Source: Bugula neritina (taxonomy: Eukaryota > Bryozoa > Gymnolaemata > Cheilostomatida > Bugulidae). Taken from it: a DNA stretch of 64,000 nucleotides. Below the pieces are notes generated by a model. It did not search any database. It was given only the letters and a program-made list of their open reading frames with translations, and was not told the DNA's origin. This document shows, one piece after another, positions 25,248 through 38,345 of this stretch. Numbering within the stretch: position 1 is the stretch's first letter; every line of letters begins with the position of its first letter. The position numbers were made by a program, and so were the translations under genes. The DNA is taken from NCBI GenBank assembly GCA_964035545.1, contig OZ037772.1, positions 2,145,001-2,209,000 of the forward strand, in the 5' to 3' direction.

Positions 25248-26810
25248 ACTTATCAGCTACAGTCTACTAATAATCAGCTCAGTGAGGTGCTGAGAGATGA
25301 AATGGATAATATTTGTCATCAACATAATTATTTCATCACAATTCATCATTACACACACTCCGTAATTATAGTTGGATATGAGATGTTTTACTGTATCGAA
25401 TATGTGTTGCTATTTTACTATCTAATAAAGTTTATTTGTTAGTGAAAATATAGTCTGTTTTCATGCCTCATTAGCTTTAGTTCAAGTTGAGTTCGGTTAG
25501 TAACAATAATCTATACTGGAGCAGTAACTGTAAATGACTTGTTTGCGGGAGAATTTATACACTGAATTGACATGCAGGTGCAAGTAACTCCAACATGACT
25601 AAGTAAATTTTCTCCAACCATTCACAATGTTATACATTCCATTGCTGTGCAAACAATAGCATTGAGTAGCCAATCAAATTGTTTCTTGTCATGCAACCAG
25701 GAATCTAATAAATAATATATAAGGCAATCAACTAGATATAAACACTGTATTACTCTACACATGAGCTGTCTATGATACAGCTGCTTTGTGAAATGTGTGT
25801 AATTTGATGAGTTAAGTTCAATTGGTTGCAGTTTAATTATGACATGTTCACCATTATGTAATATTAGAGGACAACTCCTATCCAGTGTGCAGTGGTAGTA
25901 TACTATTAGTCAAAGGGAGTGCTCCGTATAATATAAATAGCTGACTACTCCTACACCAACACTCCTGAACACCAGCTAGACGACAAGAACTCTTGAACAC
26001 CACTCAGGTTAAGGGACTCCACCCACCCAGGCACCCCTGAACACCATCCAAGGCAGACCTGTTCTGGATCACAGTCTTAACTCCTCACAGACTAAGACAG
26101 GAGCTGAAGTCATCCTCACAGCCAAGCAACCCATGCCAATATACCAACCCTAGCTAACCTGAATACTACAACTTATATATTATAGTATTCGGAATAACTC
26201 CAAAGTAGCATATTTCTGTTAAAATAACATTATTAATAAACAGATAAATTATATATTCACTGATTCAATCACTATTTGAGTTTTCAAAATAAAATTCAAT
26301 AAGAGACATCAGCAAGTAATAATCATATGTTATGTAATAATACATGCAACAAAAAGGCATCATTATAAAATTTAACAAAATGTATTAGCAGTTATCTATA
26401 CTGAGATTATAATGTAATACTAATGTTGTATAAAGTATTAAACTATCAACCCCTCTCTCATATTATTTAACCTTTGACCTACAAACAATGATTAAATCAT
26501 TTTCTTGTTGCTATACTGTCTTTTTTTTAGTTGGCTCACAGAAACAGTTTCAATCTAACAATGTAGTGTTGATACAAATCAGAGTATATAAGCTCAACAA
26601 TAAAACAGAAAGAAATAATTATCCTCAATATCCTAAGGAATATTCCAGAGAAAACTGCAGGCTGAGCTAAGATATTTTACAACTACATGCAGTTGACATA
26701 TCTACATGAATTGTGGACCATTTTGGTGTTTCTGTGTGCACAGACAAGTTGTAATGACTCTAACAGAAACTTTCTCAGTAGGTTTCAGTTTATCTTGAAT
26801 ATATTACAGC
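25248..26810. other. TRIM 3' flank, partly duplicated, then non-coding
   Basis: 25248-25880 is repeated in inverted orientation at about 61460-62104 with high identity, for example GCCTCATTAGCTTTAGTTCA and CTGGAGCAGTAACTGTAAAT. From 25880 to 26810 no exon or element was recognised. Confidence 0.75.
25424..25429 (+). promoter_or_regulatory. Poly-A signal of TRIM-like gene
   Basis: AATAAA about 177 bp after the stop codon. The duplicated minus-strand copy keeps it (TTTATT at 61923-61928). Confidence 0.65.
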
Positions 26811-26814
26811 TTGT

Positions 26815-27082
26815 TGTCATTTGGCCTCAATAGTATTGATGATACACTACCTTGTTTGGCCTCAATAGTATTGATGGTAGACTACCTTGTTTGACCTCAA
26901 TAGTGTTGATGGTACACTACCTTGTTTGGCCTCAATAGTGTTGATGGTACACTACCTTGTTTGGCCTCAATAGTATTGATGGTAGACTACCTTGTTTGAC
27001 CTCAACAGTATTGATGGTAGACTACCTTGTTTGGCCTCAACAGTATTAATGGTACACTACCTTGTTTGGCCTCATTAGCCTT
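26815..27082. repeat. 35-bp tandem repeat
   Basis: Seven to eight copies of a 35-bp unit beginning TTGGCCTCAATAGTATTGAT and ending GGTACACTACCTTGT. Confidence 0.93.
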
Positions 27083-27084
27083 GC

Positions 27085-27900
27085 GAATATAAAATTAACA
27101 GCACAACTTGCAAGATTTAACTAATTTAACTTGGTTCATATTATGATGTTAATATGTTGACATTTATAACCTCTGATATATTTCTATGTTTATAACCTAT
27201 CAATATGCTCTGATCTACAGTCTTTATTGCCATTCAAGGTGTTGCTCACTGCTGGTCAACCCCATTAACCCCCAACTTACTGTCTACATAGAAAACTGTC
27301 TACTCTCCCTCCATGGTACATAGCTCATACAATGTGTATAATTATTTGCTTTTACACATTCATTACATAAAATACCAGCCATTGTGCTAAAAGTAGAGTT
27401 TTGTTGTAGTCTCACATATTGGAACATGGCCTTAAGATTTGTAGTTTCTGAGGCTTTTATTAAGCTAATGCAGGAGAAAATTGCTAAGAATTTACTGCAG
27501 TGAATCTTTGTATAAACATTTTTTATGAAATGCATATCTGTGGAATACTTGATCTACTATGTATCATGTAAACTAACTTACACACAAGTTACATACAGCT
27601 ACTACTTGATAAGGAAGTAATAGACTTATACACTAACAGAGTTATTGACCTGAAGAAGTAAATAATATTTAAATTGTGATGACTAAGTAAGTGGATGAGT
27701 CATAAACCAGTCAAAAAATAATTTCTACAAACAAACTTTATTGAGTAAATGTGACTACAGAGTCTTGACAACATAGCAGAGTAAATATGTTACATAATCA
27801 TTACTAATCAACATCAAATACTGCATATAAGCAGTGCAAGTCCTGTGGAATATATAATATTATACTGTGAGTAGAACACAATATATTATATTTGACATGT
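27085..27900. other. Non-coding stretch
   Basis: No supported gene. The minus-strand 83-codon open frame at 27284-27535 shows no recognisable domain. Confidence 0.4.
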
Positions 27901-27951
27901 ACTATTGATGACCTCACTGAGCTGATTATTAGTAAACTGTAGCTGATAAGT

Positions 27952-28085
27952 TTAGTATTTTATTGTGTATCTCCTCAGACCACCTTCACATGCTAGAAAC
28001 CCTGTGTCTCTGTTATACACAGCAATGTCCCACACCAAGTCACTCACACCAAGACTTTCTCTGGGAATTGTTACCATCAGTTCAC
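27952..28085 (-). pseudogene. Orphan copy of TRIM-like last exon
   Basis: The same 134-nt length as exon 25114-25247, with the same stop and flank. It reads PRESLGVSDLVWDIA ... LRRYTIKY and stop. The splice acceptor CAG of the parent has become AAA, so it cannot be spliced in. Flanking DNA (27900-28700) is also a rearranged copy of TRIM intron 6, for example the block matching 24780-24990 at 28500-28690. It is a third copy besides 25114-25247 and 62105-62241. Confidence 0.88.
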
Positions 28086-28989
28086 TTTTAAAAAATATTA
28101 TGTCAGATTGAATCAGTTTGAGACAAACAGACAGACTACAGTGACATCACAACAGCTGACACCACTACAAGCAAGTTTCTACTTTCTAGTATAATATAGT
28201 AACTGAAATATATTCGATAATAATACAATAAATTTCAAATATATTTCTCACTCAGAAAGACTTCCCTTAAAGATGCAACTAAGCAGATTATGTTGAAGAT
28301 AATAAAGTTCTACCAGTCAGTATTGAATAATTCACTGAGCTGCTCTACTGTTTACTTCATAATAAATGACAACATGGAGGGACTCAACATAGAAATTTAC
28401 CCCCTCAGCAAATATGATTATACAGGAGAGAAGATATATAATATAAGTATTACATACATGAAGTAAATATTCTAACAGAAAATAGTGTTTCATTATACAA
28501 CTGTATTGACCTTGACCCACAAACTTAGCCTGTGGCTCTTATATAGAACACACCCACATGTCTACTTCTAATAATAATGCTACTGCAGCTACTCCAACAT
28601 TATGACATATTAAATACTTAACAAGAACCAACCACAGCCACCTGCTCTACCAGCAAACACTGCTCTACCAGCCACCATCAAATTACACTAGTCACAGCAA
28701 TAATTACATAACATAAGTTATATTACATTACTTGCAGGTCGGAGTGTTATCAGGCCACCTCACAGTCTAGAAAGGAAATATTCCGGAACTAAACCAAGTG
28801 TCCAGCACATTTTCATCTGTATAAAAGGCAGGAAATGGAACAATGTTCAGAGTTGTCTTCTCTGACAAACTGAAACTGGGGTTAATTTACTCAAAGGAAA
28901 TGTCTAGGCCGTGAACAAAAGAAAGTAAATTATCAATAAGTAGTTAGAGAAATGTAGCTCGCTGCTTTACTATAAAGGAGAAGAGAAAG

Positions 28990-30915
28990 TTGGAGGTGTG
29001 TACATACTCAATACATACTCAATATATACTCAATATATACTCAATATATACTCAATATATACTCAATACATACTCGATACATACTCAATACATACTCAAT
29101 ACATATTCAATATATACTCAATATATACTCAATATATACTCAATATATACTCAATATATACCCAATACATACTCAATATATACTCAATACATACTCAATA
29201 TATACTCAATACATACTCAATATATACTCAATACATACTCAATATCTACTCAATAAATACTCAATATATACCCAATACATACTCAATACATACTCAATAT
29301 CTACTCAATAAATACTCAATACATACCCAATATATACTCAATACATACTCAATATATACTCAATACATACTCAATATATACTCAATACATACTCAATATC
29401 TACTCAATACATACTCAATATATACCCAATACATACTCAATACATACTCAATATCTACTCAATAAATACTCAATACATACCCAATATATACTCAATACAT
29501 ACTCAATATATACTCAATACATACTCAATATATACTCAATACATACTCAATATCTACTCAATACATACTCAATGCATACTCAATATATACTCAATACACA
29601 CTCAATATCTACTCAATACATACTCAATATATACCCAATACATACTCAATACATACTCAATATCTACTCAATAAATACTCAATACATACCCAATATATAC
29701 TCAATACATACTCAATATATACTCAATACATACTCAATATATACTCAATACATACTCAATATCTACTCAATACATACTCAATATATACCCAATACATACT
29801 CAATACATACTCAATATCTACTCAATAAATACTCAATACATACCCAATATATACTCAATACATACTCAATATATACTCAATACATACTCAATATATACTC
29901 AATACATACTCAATATCTACTCAATACATACTCAATGCATACTCAATATATACTCAATACACACTCAATATCTACTCAATACATACTCAATATATACCCA
30001 ATACATACTCAATACATACTCAATATCTACTCAATAAATACTCAATACATACCCAATATATACTCAATACATACTCAATATATACTCAATACATACTCAA
30101 TATATACTCAATACATACTCAATATCTACTCAATACATACTCAATGCATACTCAATATATACTCAATACACACTCAATATATACTCAATACACACTCAAT
30201 ATATACTCAATACACACTCAATATATACTCAATATATACTCAATATATACTCAATACATACTCAATATATACTCAATATATACTCAATACATACTCAATA
30301 TATACTCAATATATACTCAATATATACTCAATACATACTCAATAGATACTCAATATATACGCAATACATACTCAATATTTACTCAATACATACTCAATAT
30401 ATACTCAATATACTCAATATATACTCAATATATATTCAATACACACTCAATACATACTCAATATATACTCAATACATACTCAATATATACTTAATATATA
30501 CTCAATATATACTCAATATATACTTAATATATACTCAATACATACTCAATATATACTCAATATATATTCAATACACACTCAATACACACTCAATACATAC
30601 TCAATATATACTCAATACATACTCAATATATACTCAATACATACTCAATACATACTCAATACATACTCAATATTTACTCAATACATACTCAATATATACA
30701 ATATATACTCAATATATATTCAATACACACTCAATACATACTCAATATATACTCAATACATACTCAATATATATTCAATACACACTCAATACACACTCAA
30801 TACATACTCAATATATACTCAATACATACTCAATACATACTCAATATATACTCAATATATACTCAATACATATTCAATATATACTCAATACATACTCAAT
30901 ATATACTTAACATAC
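28990..30915. repeat. 11-bp satellite array with 363-bp higher-order period
   Basis: About 175 copies of TACTCAATACA / TACTCAATATA. The variant AATACTCAATACATACCC recurs at 29311, 29465, 29674, 29828 and 30037, i.e. spacings of 154, 209, 154 and 209 bp (14 and 19 units), giving a 363-bp (33-unit) higher-order repeat. Open plus frames here are repeat artefacts. The array sits in a valyl-tRNA synthetase intron between exons 31050-30945 and 28816-28732. Confidence 0.95.
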
Positions 30916-31125
30916 ACTTGAGCTGTCATATGGAATAGACTTACCCGGGCTAAGACTGATGACATTTGGATGTACGTTAAACTTTATTGCTGCCTTTGAC
31001 AGCGCTTCATGATAGGATCTGCCAGTCACCCAGTAGTTGTTGTCACTAAACTATGTAAAATATATAGAGGTTAAAAGGTCACTAGACTATGTAAAATATA
31101 TAGAGGTCAAGAGGTCACTGGACTA

Positions 31126-31573
31126 TCACGGGCTTTCCATGTATCGATCTCAGATCGATCTGACTGAGATCGATCTAAGAAATGTGCTCAGAGTGTCAGA
31201 TCGATCTCACGGAGTTACCTCCTCTTAAGTGAAAGATGTTTTAATAGTATAATTTGCTCACCAATCTGACTGATTAAAGCTACTGCTGTCAAAAACAAGA
31301 TTGTTGCAGTCTAAATTTAATGCCAGCTATAAACTATAGTATAATTTTATATAATCAAGTTTTCTTAATCATCGTACTGAAAGTCAAAGTTTGGCATCTG
31401 AAAATATGACTATCATAATTAATAAGTAATTTGCTGAGTAATTATCAATAACTTATCATTTTTATTAGCAGACAGCATTTTAGCGAACATTTATTTTTCT
31501 ACTTCTCAGATCGATCTTTCGTCTTTCCATGGTCTTATTGCCTTGAGGTCGATCCATGGAAAGCCGGTGTATG
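31126..31573. mobile_element. MITE-like element with GGCTTTCCATG ends
   Basis: Inverted ends CACGGGCTTTCCATG and CCATGGAAAGCCGGTG enclose about 450 bp rich in the palindrome AGATCGATCT. It is flanked by TAT on both sides. A related short element lies at 31695-31794. No coding capacity. Confidence 0.65.
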
Positions 31574-31694
31574 TACAAGGTGTAGAGGTACAGAGGTCAC
31601 CAGACTATGTACAAAATATAAAGGTCAAGAGACTATGTAAAATATACAGATGTCAAGAGGTCACTGAGCTATGATGAACAATGTACAATATAAT

Positions 31695-31794
31695 CACAGG
31701 CTTTCCATGGACGACAGAGATCGATCTTTGATGTCTTTTCATGGAGCGATCTCACCAATATAGATCTGAGATCGATCCATGGAAAGCCAGTGAA
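31695..31794. mobile_element. Short MITE-like element, same family
   Basis: About 100 bp between CACAGGCTTTCCATGG and its complement CCATGGAAAGCCAGTG, with two AGATCGATC motifs inside. It looks like an internally deleted relative of 31126-31573. Confidence 0.65.
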
Positions 31795-31890
31795 AGGGTC
31801 ACACTCACTCCAGAAATGGCCACACCCACTCCGGAAAGAGCCACACCCACTCTAGAAAGGCCACACCCACTCCAGAAAGGGCCACATTAA
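31795..31890. repeat. CCACACCCACTCC-type short tandem repeat
   Basis: Four to five imperfect copies of a roughly 20-bp unit, CACTCCAGAAAGGGCCACAC. Confidence 0.8.
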
Positions 31891-32167
31891 AGGGAATTCA
31901 TAGTTTATCAACATAAACATAGTCTGTGGTGAATATTAGGTCTGTGCTAAACCCACTTGCTTTCTGTAAATAACACAAGACAGGATAGAGAATGAGTCAT
32001 ACCTCAGCCTTAGGTTGCCCCTGGATCTGCACAAAGTAGGCTGGTATTCTGTGCCCCCACCATAACTGTCTGGAGATACACCAGTCCCTGGAGTTCCTCA
32101 GCCATTTGTACCAAGTGACTGTGTGATAGTCTGGTATTATCTTTAGCTTGCCTGATTCTACTACCTG

Positions 32168-32440
32168 CAGTATACATACTATGCTATAGATATACTATGC
32201 TATAGATATACTATGCTATAGATATACTATACTATAGATATACTATACTATAGAAATACTATACTATAGATATACTATACTATAGAAATACTATATACTA
32301 TACAATACTAATATATATTTATACTATACAGTACTAATATATATACTATACAATACTAATATATATATACTATACACAGTACTAATATACATACTATACA
32401 GTACTAATATATTATATATTATACATAATATATAATACAA
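32168..32440. repeat. TATACTATAGA and TACTATACAGTACTAATA simple repeats
   Basis: Two consecutive AT-rich arrays inside a valyl-tRNA synthetase intron: about eleven copies of ATATACTATACTATAG followed by an ACTATACAGTACTAATATAT array. Confidence 0.85.
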
Positions 32441-33438
32441 GTACCTCTACAGCCTTGGTTGCCATATCGTCACACGCCACATACCACTGTGGTTTGGGTA
32501 TCGGCTCAATGATATCTTTAGATCGACTATAACACAAGAGACTACGGTGTGGAGGTCATTGTTAACAGACAGACACACTTAGTAACAGTTCAACTCAACA
32601 GAATTGTAAAATATAATGGATATGTTAATGGAGCTATTCTTTAGGAGAACAAGAGAGGACAACTTCTATTACATCGAGATCTGTAACTATGAGTCATTTT
32701 ACTTGATTTAGCACACAGAGCCATATACCTTTAGCTTTTAGCTATTGTTCACAGTTGAGCTGCTAATTCAACATTTTAATGTAAGAAACTATACACATTA
32801 GCAGCTAAACTGTGAAAAATAGCTAAGAACCAGATATATGGTGTGTACTAAACTGAGTAAAGTGACTCACAAGTAAACATGACTAGAAAAAGTTCAGGAT
32901 CTAACTGGGCGTGTATGAAGAAAATGTAATGGAACTTGTAGAAATCTAACAAGTTGGGATAAGATTGTAGAGAGAAGACGACTCACCTACATACAGGAAC
33001 TACCATAGCGTTGTCTTCCTTTCCTTTGTATGGCCCCAAGTCTTCCAACCTTCTCTGAACAGCTTTACAGGCATCAAACCTGCACATGAAACTTACATGG
33101 AGTATAAATTGCTAATAGACTCACACCTGTCACCTGCTTACAAATGTCACCTGTACACAAATGGTATTAAACCACTAAAACCTATGTAGATCAATATTTT
33201 CTTGCTATCAAGTTGACTAATTGTGAAACAGCCAAAATAGGAAAATAAGACCTTGTAGTGCAGTGAGCAAGGCAAGTTCAAGCCATACAACTCTAACATG
33301 TTGCATTACAGAAGAAAGACCTGCTTAATTTTGGTAAATAACTATAAGTAATATTGGGAGTTACGCCACTTATGAGTAACAACATGGAGTTGTGTTTCTT
33401 TTCATAAACGCAAAAAGGTAAAAATCACTGGTTTCTTC

Positions 33439-33573
33439 GAGGTAGCACAACTCCTAATTGTGTGACATATTTCTAAGTTGAAATGGTTTTTCCTTGCATT
33501 ATATAATATATAATGCAAGGAAAAACCATATCAACTTAGAAATATGTCACACAATTAGGAGTTATGCCACCTC
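33439..33573. mobile_element. 135-bp near-perfect hairpin
   Basis: About 62-bp arms. AACTCCTAATTGTGTGACAT and onwards is mirrored by its complement ending ATGTCACACAATTAGGAGTT, with the centre near 33506 (ATTATATAATATATAAT). It may be a foldback MITE. It lies in the interval where the ITPAHD exon of valyl-tRNA synthetase should be. Confidence 0.75.
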
Positions 33574-33771
33574 TTTGTCAAAAACATGAAATACTAGATT
33601 CACACACCAAACAGTACTCGTTGCTATACGAATAGACTCCAATATAGTTCTCCCTCCGTATCTCAGTAAGCTGAGGGACCTGACACCTCAATTCATGACA
33701 TAGTAGAATTCTTACCATAGCAGAATACCATATTTAACACACGGATCTGTTAAATTATTTTGTCCCTGCAC

Positions 33772-34026
33772 ACAAAAGGCTATGAATATACAGGACAACA
33801 GGCTATGAACATACAGGACAACAGGCTATGAATATACAGGACAACAGGCTATGAATATACAGGACAACAGGCTATGAATATACAGGACAACAGGCTATGA
33901 ATATATAGGACAACAGGCTATGAATATACAGGATAACAGGCTATGAATATACAGGACAACAGGTTATGAATATACAGGACAACAGGCTATGAATATACAG
34001 GACAACAGGCTATGAATATACAGGAA
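33772..34026. repeat. 23-bp minisatellite
   Basis: About eleven copies of ACAACAGGCTATGAATATACAGG, ending immediately beside the donor of the 34181-34037 exon. Confidence 0.93.
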
Positions 34027-36804
34027 ACAGAGCACCTGTCCCAAACTCCATCTCCACAAAGTCGTCAGCTACAATAGGTATTCTCCTGGCAGCAAAAAGA
34101 TGTCTCACAAACTTCCCGTGTAAGTGTTTGTATCGGCCGTCTTCATGGTGGACAGCCACTGCAGTGTCACCTACAATAGTTACCAGACTTTATAGTCTCT
34201 CACAGTATTGAGTATTGATATACAATTATATATTTACTGAGTGTTTACCAGATCCAACTTCACAGTCACTATACTCAGAGTACACAACTCCCAGTAAGTT
34301 AGTATCAAGCTAATTAACCACTAACCCCCTATTCACACTTACCGTATCGTACGCCGTAACAGCAAATATCAGCCATTTTTATAAATGTCAGAGCTTCCTG
34401 TCCGGTGTTGCGGTACGGTAGGATCAAGCACTGCTTGATTCAAATAAGTTGCGGCGGACTCCTATTGGATAGAAAAACTTTTGCGTTAATTCATTGGATA
34501 TAAATGTCCAATGTAGCGTCATAGATCGTACCTAATAGCGGACTTTGAAAACTTCAACCCGCACCTTAAACAAAAATGGAATAATAAAATTAAAGAACTT
34601 AGGCTATCTCAAGTTCTCCACTACTGCTCCTAAGTGAGAAAGTAAGAATAGTTAGAGAGATCTACTGGACTTACTTCAACTGGCAGCAAGAGTCAGCCAT
34701 TATTACGTTGCTAAGCAACAAAGCTATTAGTGACATTGATGTCTACTAACCCAACATAGTTTCTAATCTAGTTGTGGCCACAATGATCTCTTCGACAGAG
34801 TCTTCCACTTTATATGCAAAGGAAAGGAGAACTCCGAACTCCACTTTCTCTTTGTAGCCCGGCACAGAGAGCATAGTCCTTCCTGTCAACTCTACTTTGT
34901 CTACCTGCAATCAGTGATACAACTCTCTCAGACTATACAGGTCAAAGGTTAAACTGTAGTGTGTGTTTCTGAGTCACTGCGTTCTCATTCTTTTCTATTA
35001 GTTCACATTGTGTAAATGGATGCTCGTACGAATGAATATCTGGCTGTGGTCTCATTGATGTATTCATTCGAAGATAGTCATAATGTAATATATCAGGCTG
35101 TGTCTGAATACTACTATTAGGTTAGTTACCACCAACACACAAGTCTCGCAGTGAATAACCAGTTGACATACACACAGCCGGGAGTCAGACTTATACTGTA
35201 CGGTATACCTCAATATCAGAGATGGCAGAGTTGAGAGTACAGGACCAGTTGACCAGTCGGTTAGCTCTGTAGATCACACCTTTCTCGTGCATTCTGATAA
35301 ACGCTTCGTTCACCGCTTTTAAAGATTTCTAATAAACAAGTATATATGAGTCATGTGTCAAGTGTGAGCTGATTGGAGACCAGGCCTCATGATTAACCAA
35401 TCATAGAGAGGATAACACACTGAGTCAGTAAACAGTCGACACGGCATATAGACTCCACTACTCAAACATAATACATGTATAGAGAGGATAACTCCTCACC
35501 TCATCCATAGTGAACGTAGTTCTGTCCCAGTCATAAGACCCGCCCACTTTCCTCAACTGATGGTAGATTCTGTCTCCTTTTCTATAGAAATTATATAATA
35601 ACACTGACCAATCGTTGTGCTGCAAAACTTAGTTATATTAGCAACTTAAATAATGAGACCAATGATAGAGTGTGATGAAGTAAACCTATATTTAACTTTT
35701 TGTATATTCAATTATATATAAGAATTTTATCGTATTAACGCTATTATATTATCTTATATCAAACTGTAGCAACTGCACACCAATAAGATAAAATAAGAAC
35801 TCAAACCCGAATACTAAGTCGCTATGAAATGCATTTTCAAGATAAAATATTCCCTTACTGGTTCTTCCAGTCCCACACTCGTCTCACAAACTCATTTCGT
35901 CCCAAATCGTGTCGAGTTTTATTCTCTTCTCTAGCGAGTTTTTTCTCGACGACAACTTGAGTGGCTATTCCTGCGTGGTCACATCCGGGTACAAACAGTG
36001 TCACCTTTCAATTCATCCGGTGCCTGACAATACAACAGAACTGACACCTGCAGACACCTGATAATGCAAGCATATCAGACACCTGCAGATTTTCTGGAAA
36101 GGTGCTGAGAGAAATATCTGTGGTTGAAACAACATCAATATAATAGATGAATGACTTATGCCAACCGGTACTTAACACAAATTTTCTCAGCATTCAAAAA
36201 AGAATTAACAGGGGGATGTTCATAGCCTGTCTGTGGAATATCTCAAAGTGACTTGGCAAAATGCCGAAATGTCATGTAGTCACCACCAGAGGAATGGTGT
36301 CTACTGTTACATGCTATAAGCTACATACACCACCAGTTTAGTGACTAGGTAAGTACGGAGTTGTCTCATTTATATGAATGAACATCTCACCACCGAACTA
36401 TCGCATCCTCAACTGCCCCCGTGAGGGCGTGTCCTAGGTGAAGAGTCCCGGTCACATTAGGGGGAGGGATCATGATGATAAACTTCTCTTCAGGTGTGAG
36501 TTTCAGCACATCTCTACCTGTTACAAAGCAACCAATCACATCTCTCTTGGTTACAAAGTAAAAAGCAACCAATCACAGTACCTGTTACAACAGAGTAACA
36601 AATCACACCTCTACGTGTTAGAAGTAACCAATCACACATTATAGACTTTACTATGATGAGAAGTGTACCTTTGAGATTATACTCAGGTTTGAAGAATCCT
36701 TCCTTCTCCCACCAAGAGTACCAGGCAGCTTCCACATAGGACGGGGAGTAAGAGTCAGGCATGGGACACGTCGTGTCTAGAATAACAGAAAACTATGAAG
36801 TATA

Positions 36805-37040
36805 GGGGAGCAGCTGTGGTCTAGGGGTTAGAGCGTTTGTCTAGTGAACATGAAGCCATTGTTTGACAAAGGCCACTGGTGATGTTAAGAAGAGCATCCA
36901 GTCATAATTGCTCCTGCGCCACATCTAAATAAGTCCTCAGCCTGTTTTAACAAAAATGCTTTCCACCAGGAGTCTCTCACAAGGATGGTGACTATACACT
37001 GATATCTAGATATACTAAGTTGAGACTTGTCTTCTACTGG
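36805..37040 (+). mobile_element. tRNA-derived SINE
   Basis: Starts with a tRNA-like head (GAGCAGCTGTGGTCTAGGGG TTAGAGC, an A-box match) and continues into GATGTTAAGAAGAGCATCCA, which resembles the conserved AAGGGCATCC segment found in several animal SINE tails. The B box is degenerate. It lies in a valyl-tRNA synthetase intron, opposite strand. Confidence 0.55.
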
Positions 37041-37079
37041 TCCATACAGTTCAAATATGATAAACACATGTATAAATAC

Positions 37080-37740
37080 AATAATCTATTCATGGCCCAT
37101 AGTCTAACCACCAACCAGGACGAATAAATAAGACTGTGGCCTGACACTACTACTACAACTTATATAACTTACACACAACAGATTGTTAGGAGTATTTGAA
37201 TCTGAGGCTATCCAATGTATGAGTAGGGCAGCCCTAAATGTAGGATATTGGAATACGATGTCTTATTACTTCAGTCTAAAGCAGTGTTTATACCTTCTTG
37301 ATTTTCAGTCAGAAATTCAATTTTGCCGAGTCGCATTTCATTTTAAAAGCCAATTATCAAAATTTTTGCTTTGTACATGCTTAATCAAATAATTTTAGAG
37401 TAACAATCAAAGGGAATGATAACTCCTTTAGATATGGGGTATTCATGTTTATAATTACATCGGCTGTCTTTTTCAATTATCACTTTTATGCTGTCAACTT
37501 AATTTATTACGTTTTCAAAGGGCATCAAATAGTGATTAAGCGAGTTATATTTGAGTATTACAGAGTGAGCTTCCTTATTAATATGATTTCAACAATTTTA
37601 AGTAAGACTGCTTACACACATAACTGTGTGTTCACTACCGAGCAGTGTACACTGATAAATCAGCGCTTCAACTGAAACTTGTAAGTAAAGGAATGAAGAG
37701 CTCAATTGAGTATAAAATGTAGAGAATAATTGAACTGAAC
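37080..37740. other. Intron sequence without recognisable content
   Basis: Valyl-tRNA synthetase intron. Open frames at 37183-37392 and 37445-37675 show no domain or codon pattern suggesting a gene. Confidence 0.5.
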
Positions 37741-38345
37741 CTTCTTATGGCCAACTGGTGTGTCATCGACATACGTTACTACAGCCTTCTCCTTTTTCTC
37801 TTTCACTTTTTTCTAGAAAAAAAAAATCAAATTTGAAGAAAATAAAATGGAAATTGTTAGCTGCAGATACAGACAACTTCCAGGTAAAAGTACAGCCATA
37901 CAGTCGCAATACGAATATGTAATTCAAGTAACACTTTCATGTAGAAGTACAACCATAAATCTGAATAGAAAGTAACACAAATATATACATTTAGGAGCAG
38001 TAGTGTAGAAATCGAGATAGCCTAGGTTCTTTAATCTTATTATCAAATTTTGGTTTGGGGTTTGGGTTGAAATTCTTACAAAAACACAACTTCTTATGCT
38101 ACATTTCTAATCTAGAACACAGGCTTTCTCAATTTCTCCATTACTGCACCTACCTTAGTATATATAGAACCTGTAACTAACTAAACAGACACCTCAGTAG
38201 TCGTGGCAGACTCTGCCTTCTGTTTAGCCTGCTTAGCTTGAAACTTGGCTAGTTTAGCAGCTTTAGCAGCTTCTTTCTTCAACTCTTTCTCAGATTTCAC
38301 CTTGACCTCGCCAGTTGGCGCATCACCAGAGTTCACTTCCGACAT

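Larger units (their letters stand above)
28732..38345 (-). pseudogene. VARS1: Valyl-tRNA synthetase, decayed and truncated
   Basis: Class I aminoacyl-tRNA synthetase that charges tRNA-Val. Exons in order: 38345-38193 (ATG, Lys-rich leader), 37812-37741, about 36776-36669 ([15 protein letters not shown]), 36517-36391 ([15 protein letters not shown], with the HIGH box as HLGH), 36023-35859 ([18 protein letters not shown]), 35581-35500, 35328-35209 ([16 protein letters not shown]), about 34913-34750 ([10 protein letters not shown]), about 34181-34037 (editing domain, FGTG), 33079-32987, 32526-32445 (PQWYV), 32164-32003 ([17 protein letters not shown]), 31050-30945, 28816-28732 (DENVLDTWFSSGIFPF). 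Defects: in-frame TGA after HRMN in exon 36023, in-frame TAG after FPF in the last exon, the exon for ITPAHD missing between 34037 and 33079, and nothing after 28732 (no KMSKS, no anticodon-binding domain). The remaining frame is still well conserved, so the decay is recent, or some lesions are assembly errors. The symbol names the family. Confidence 0.85.

Noticed and set aside
28990-30494. Open frames of 88-257 codons rich in Tyr, Ser, Ile, Thr and Gln
   Set aside because: Translation of the 11-bp satellite; no start context, no domain, same pattern in more than one frame.
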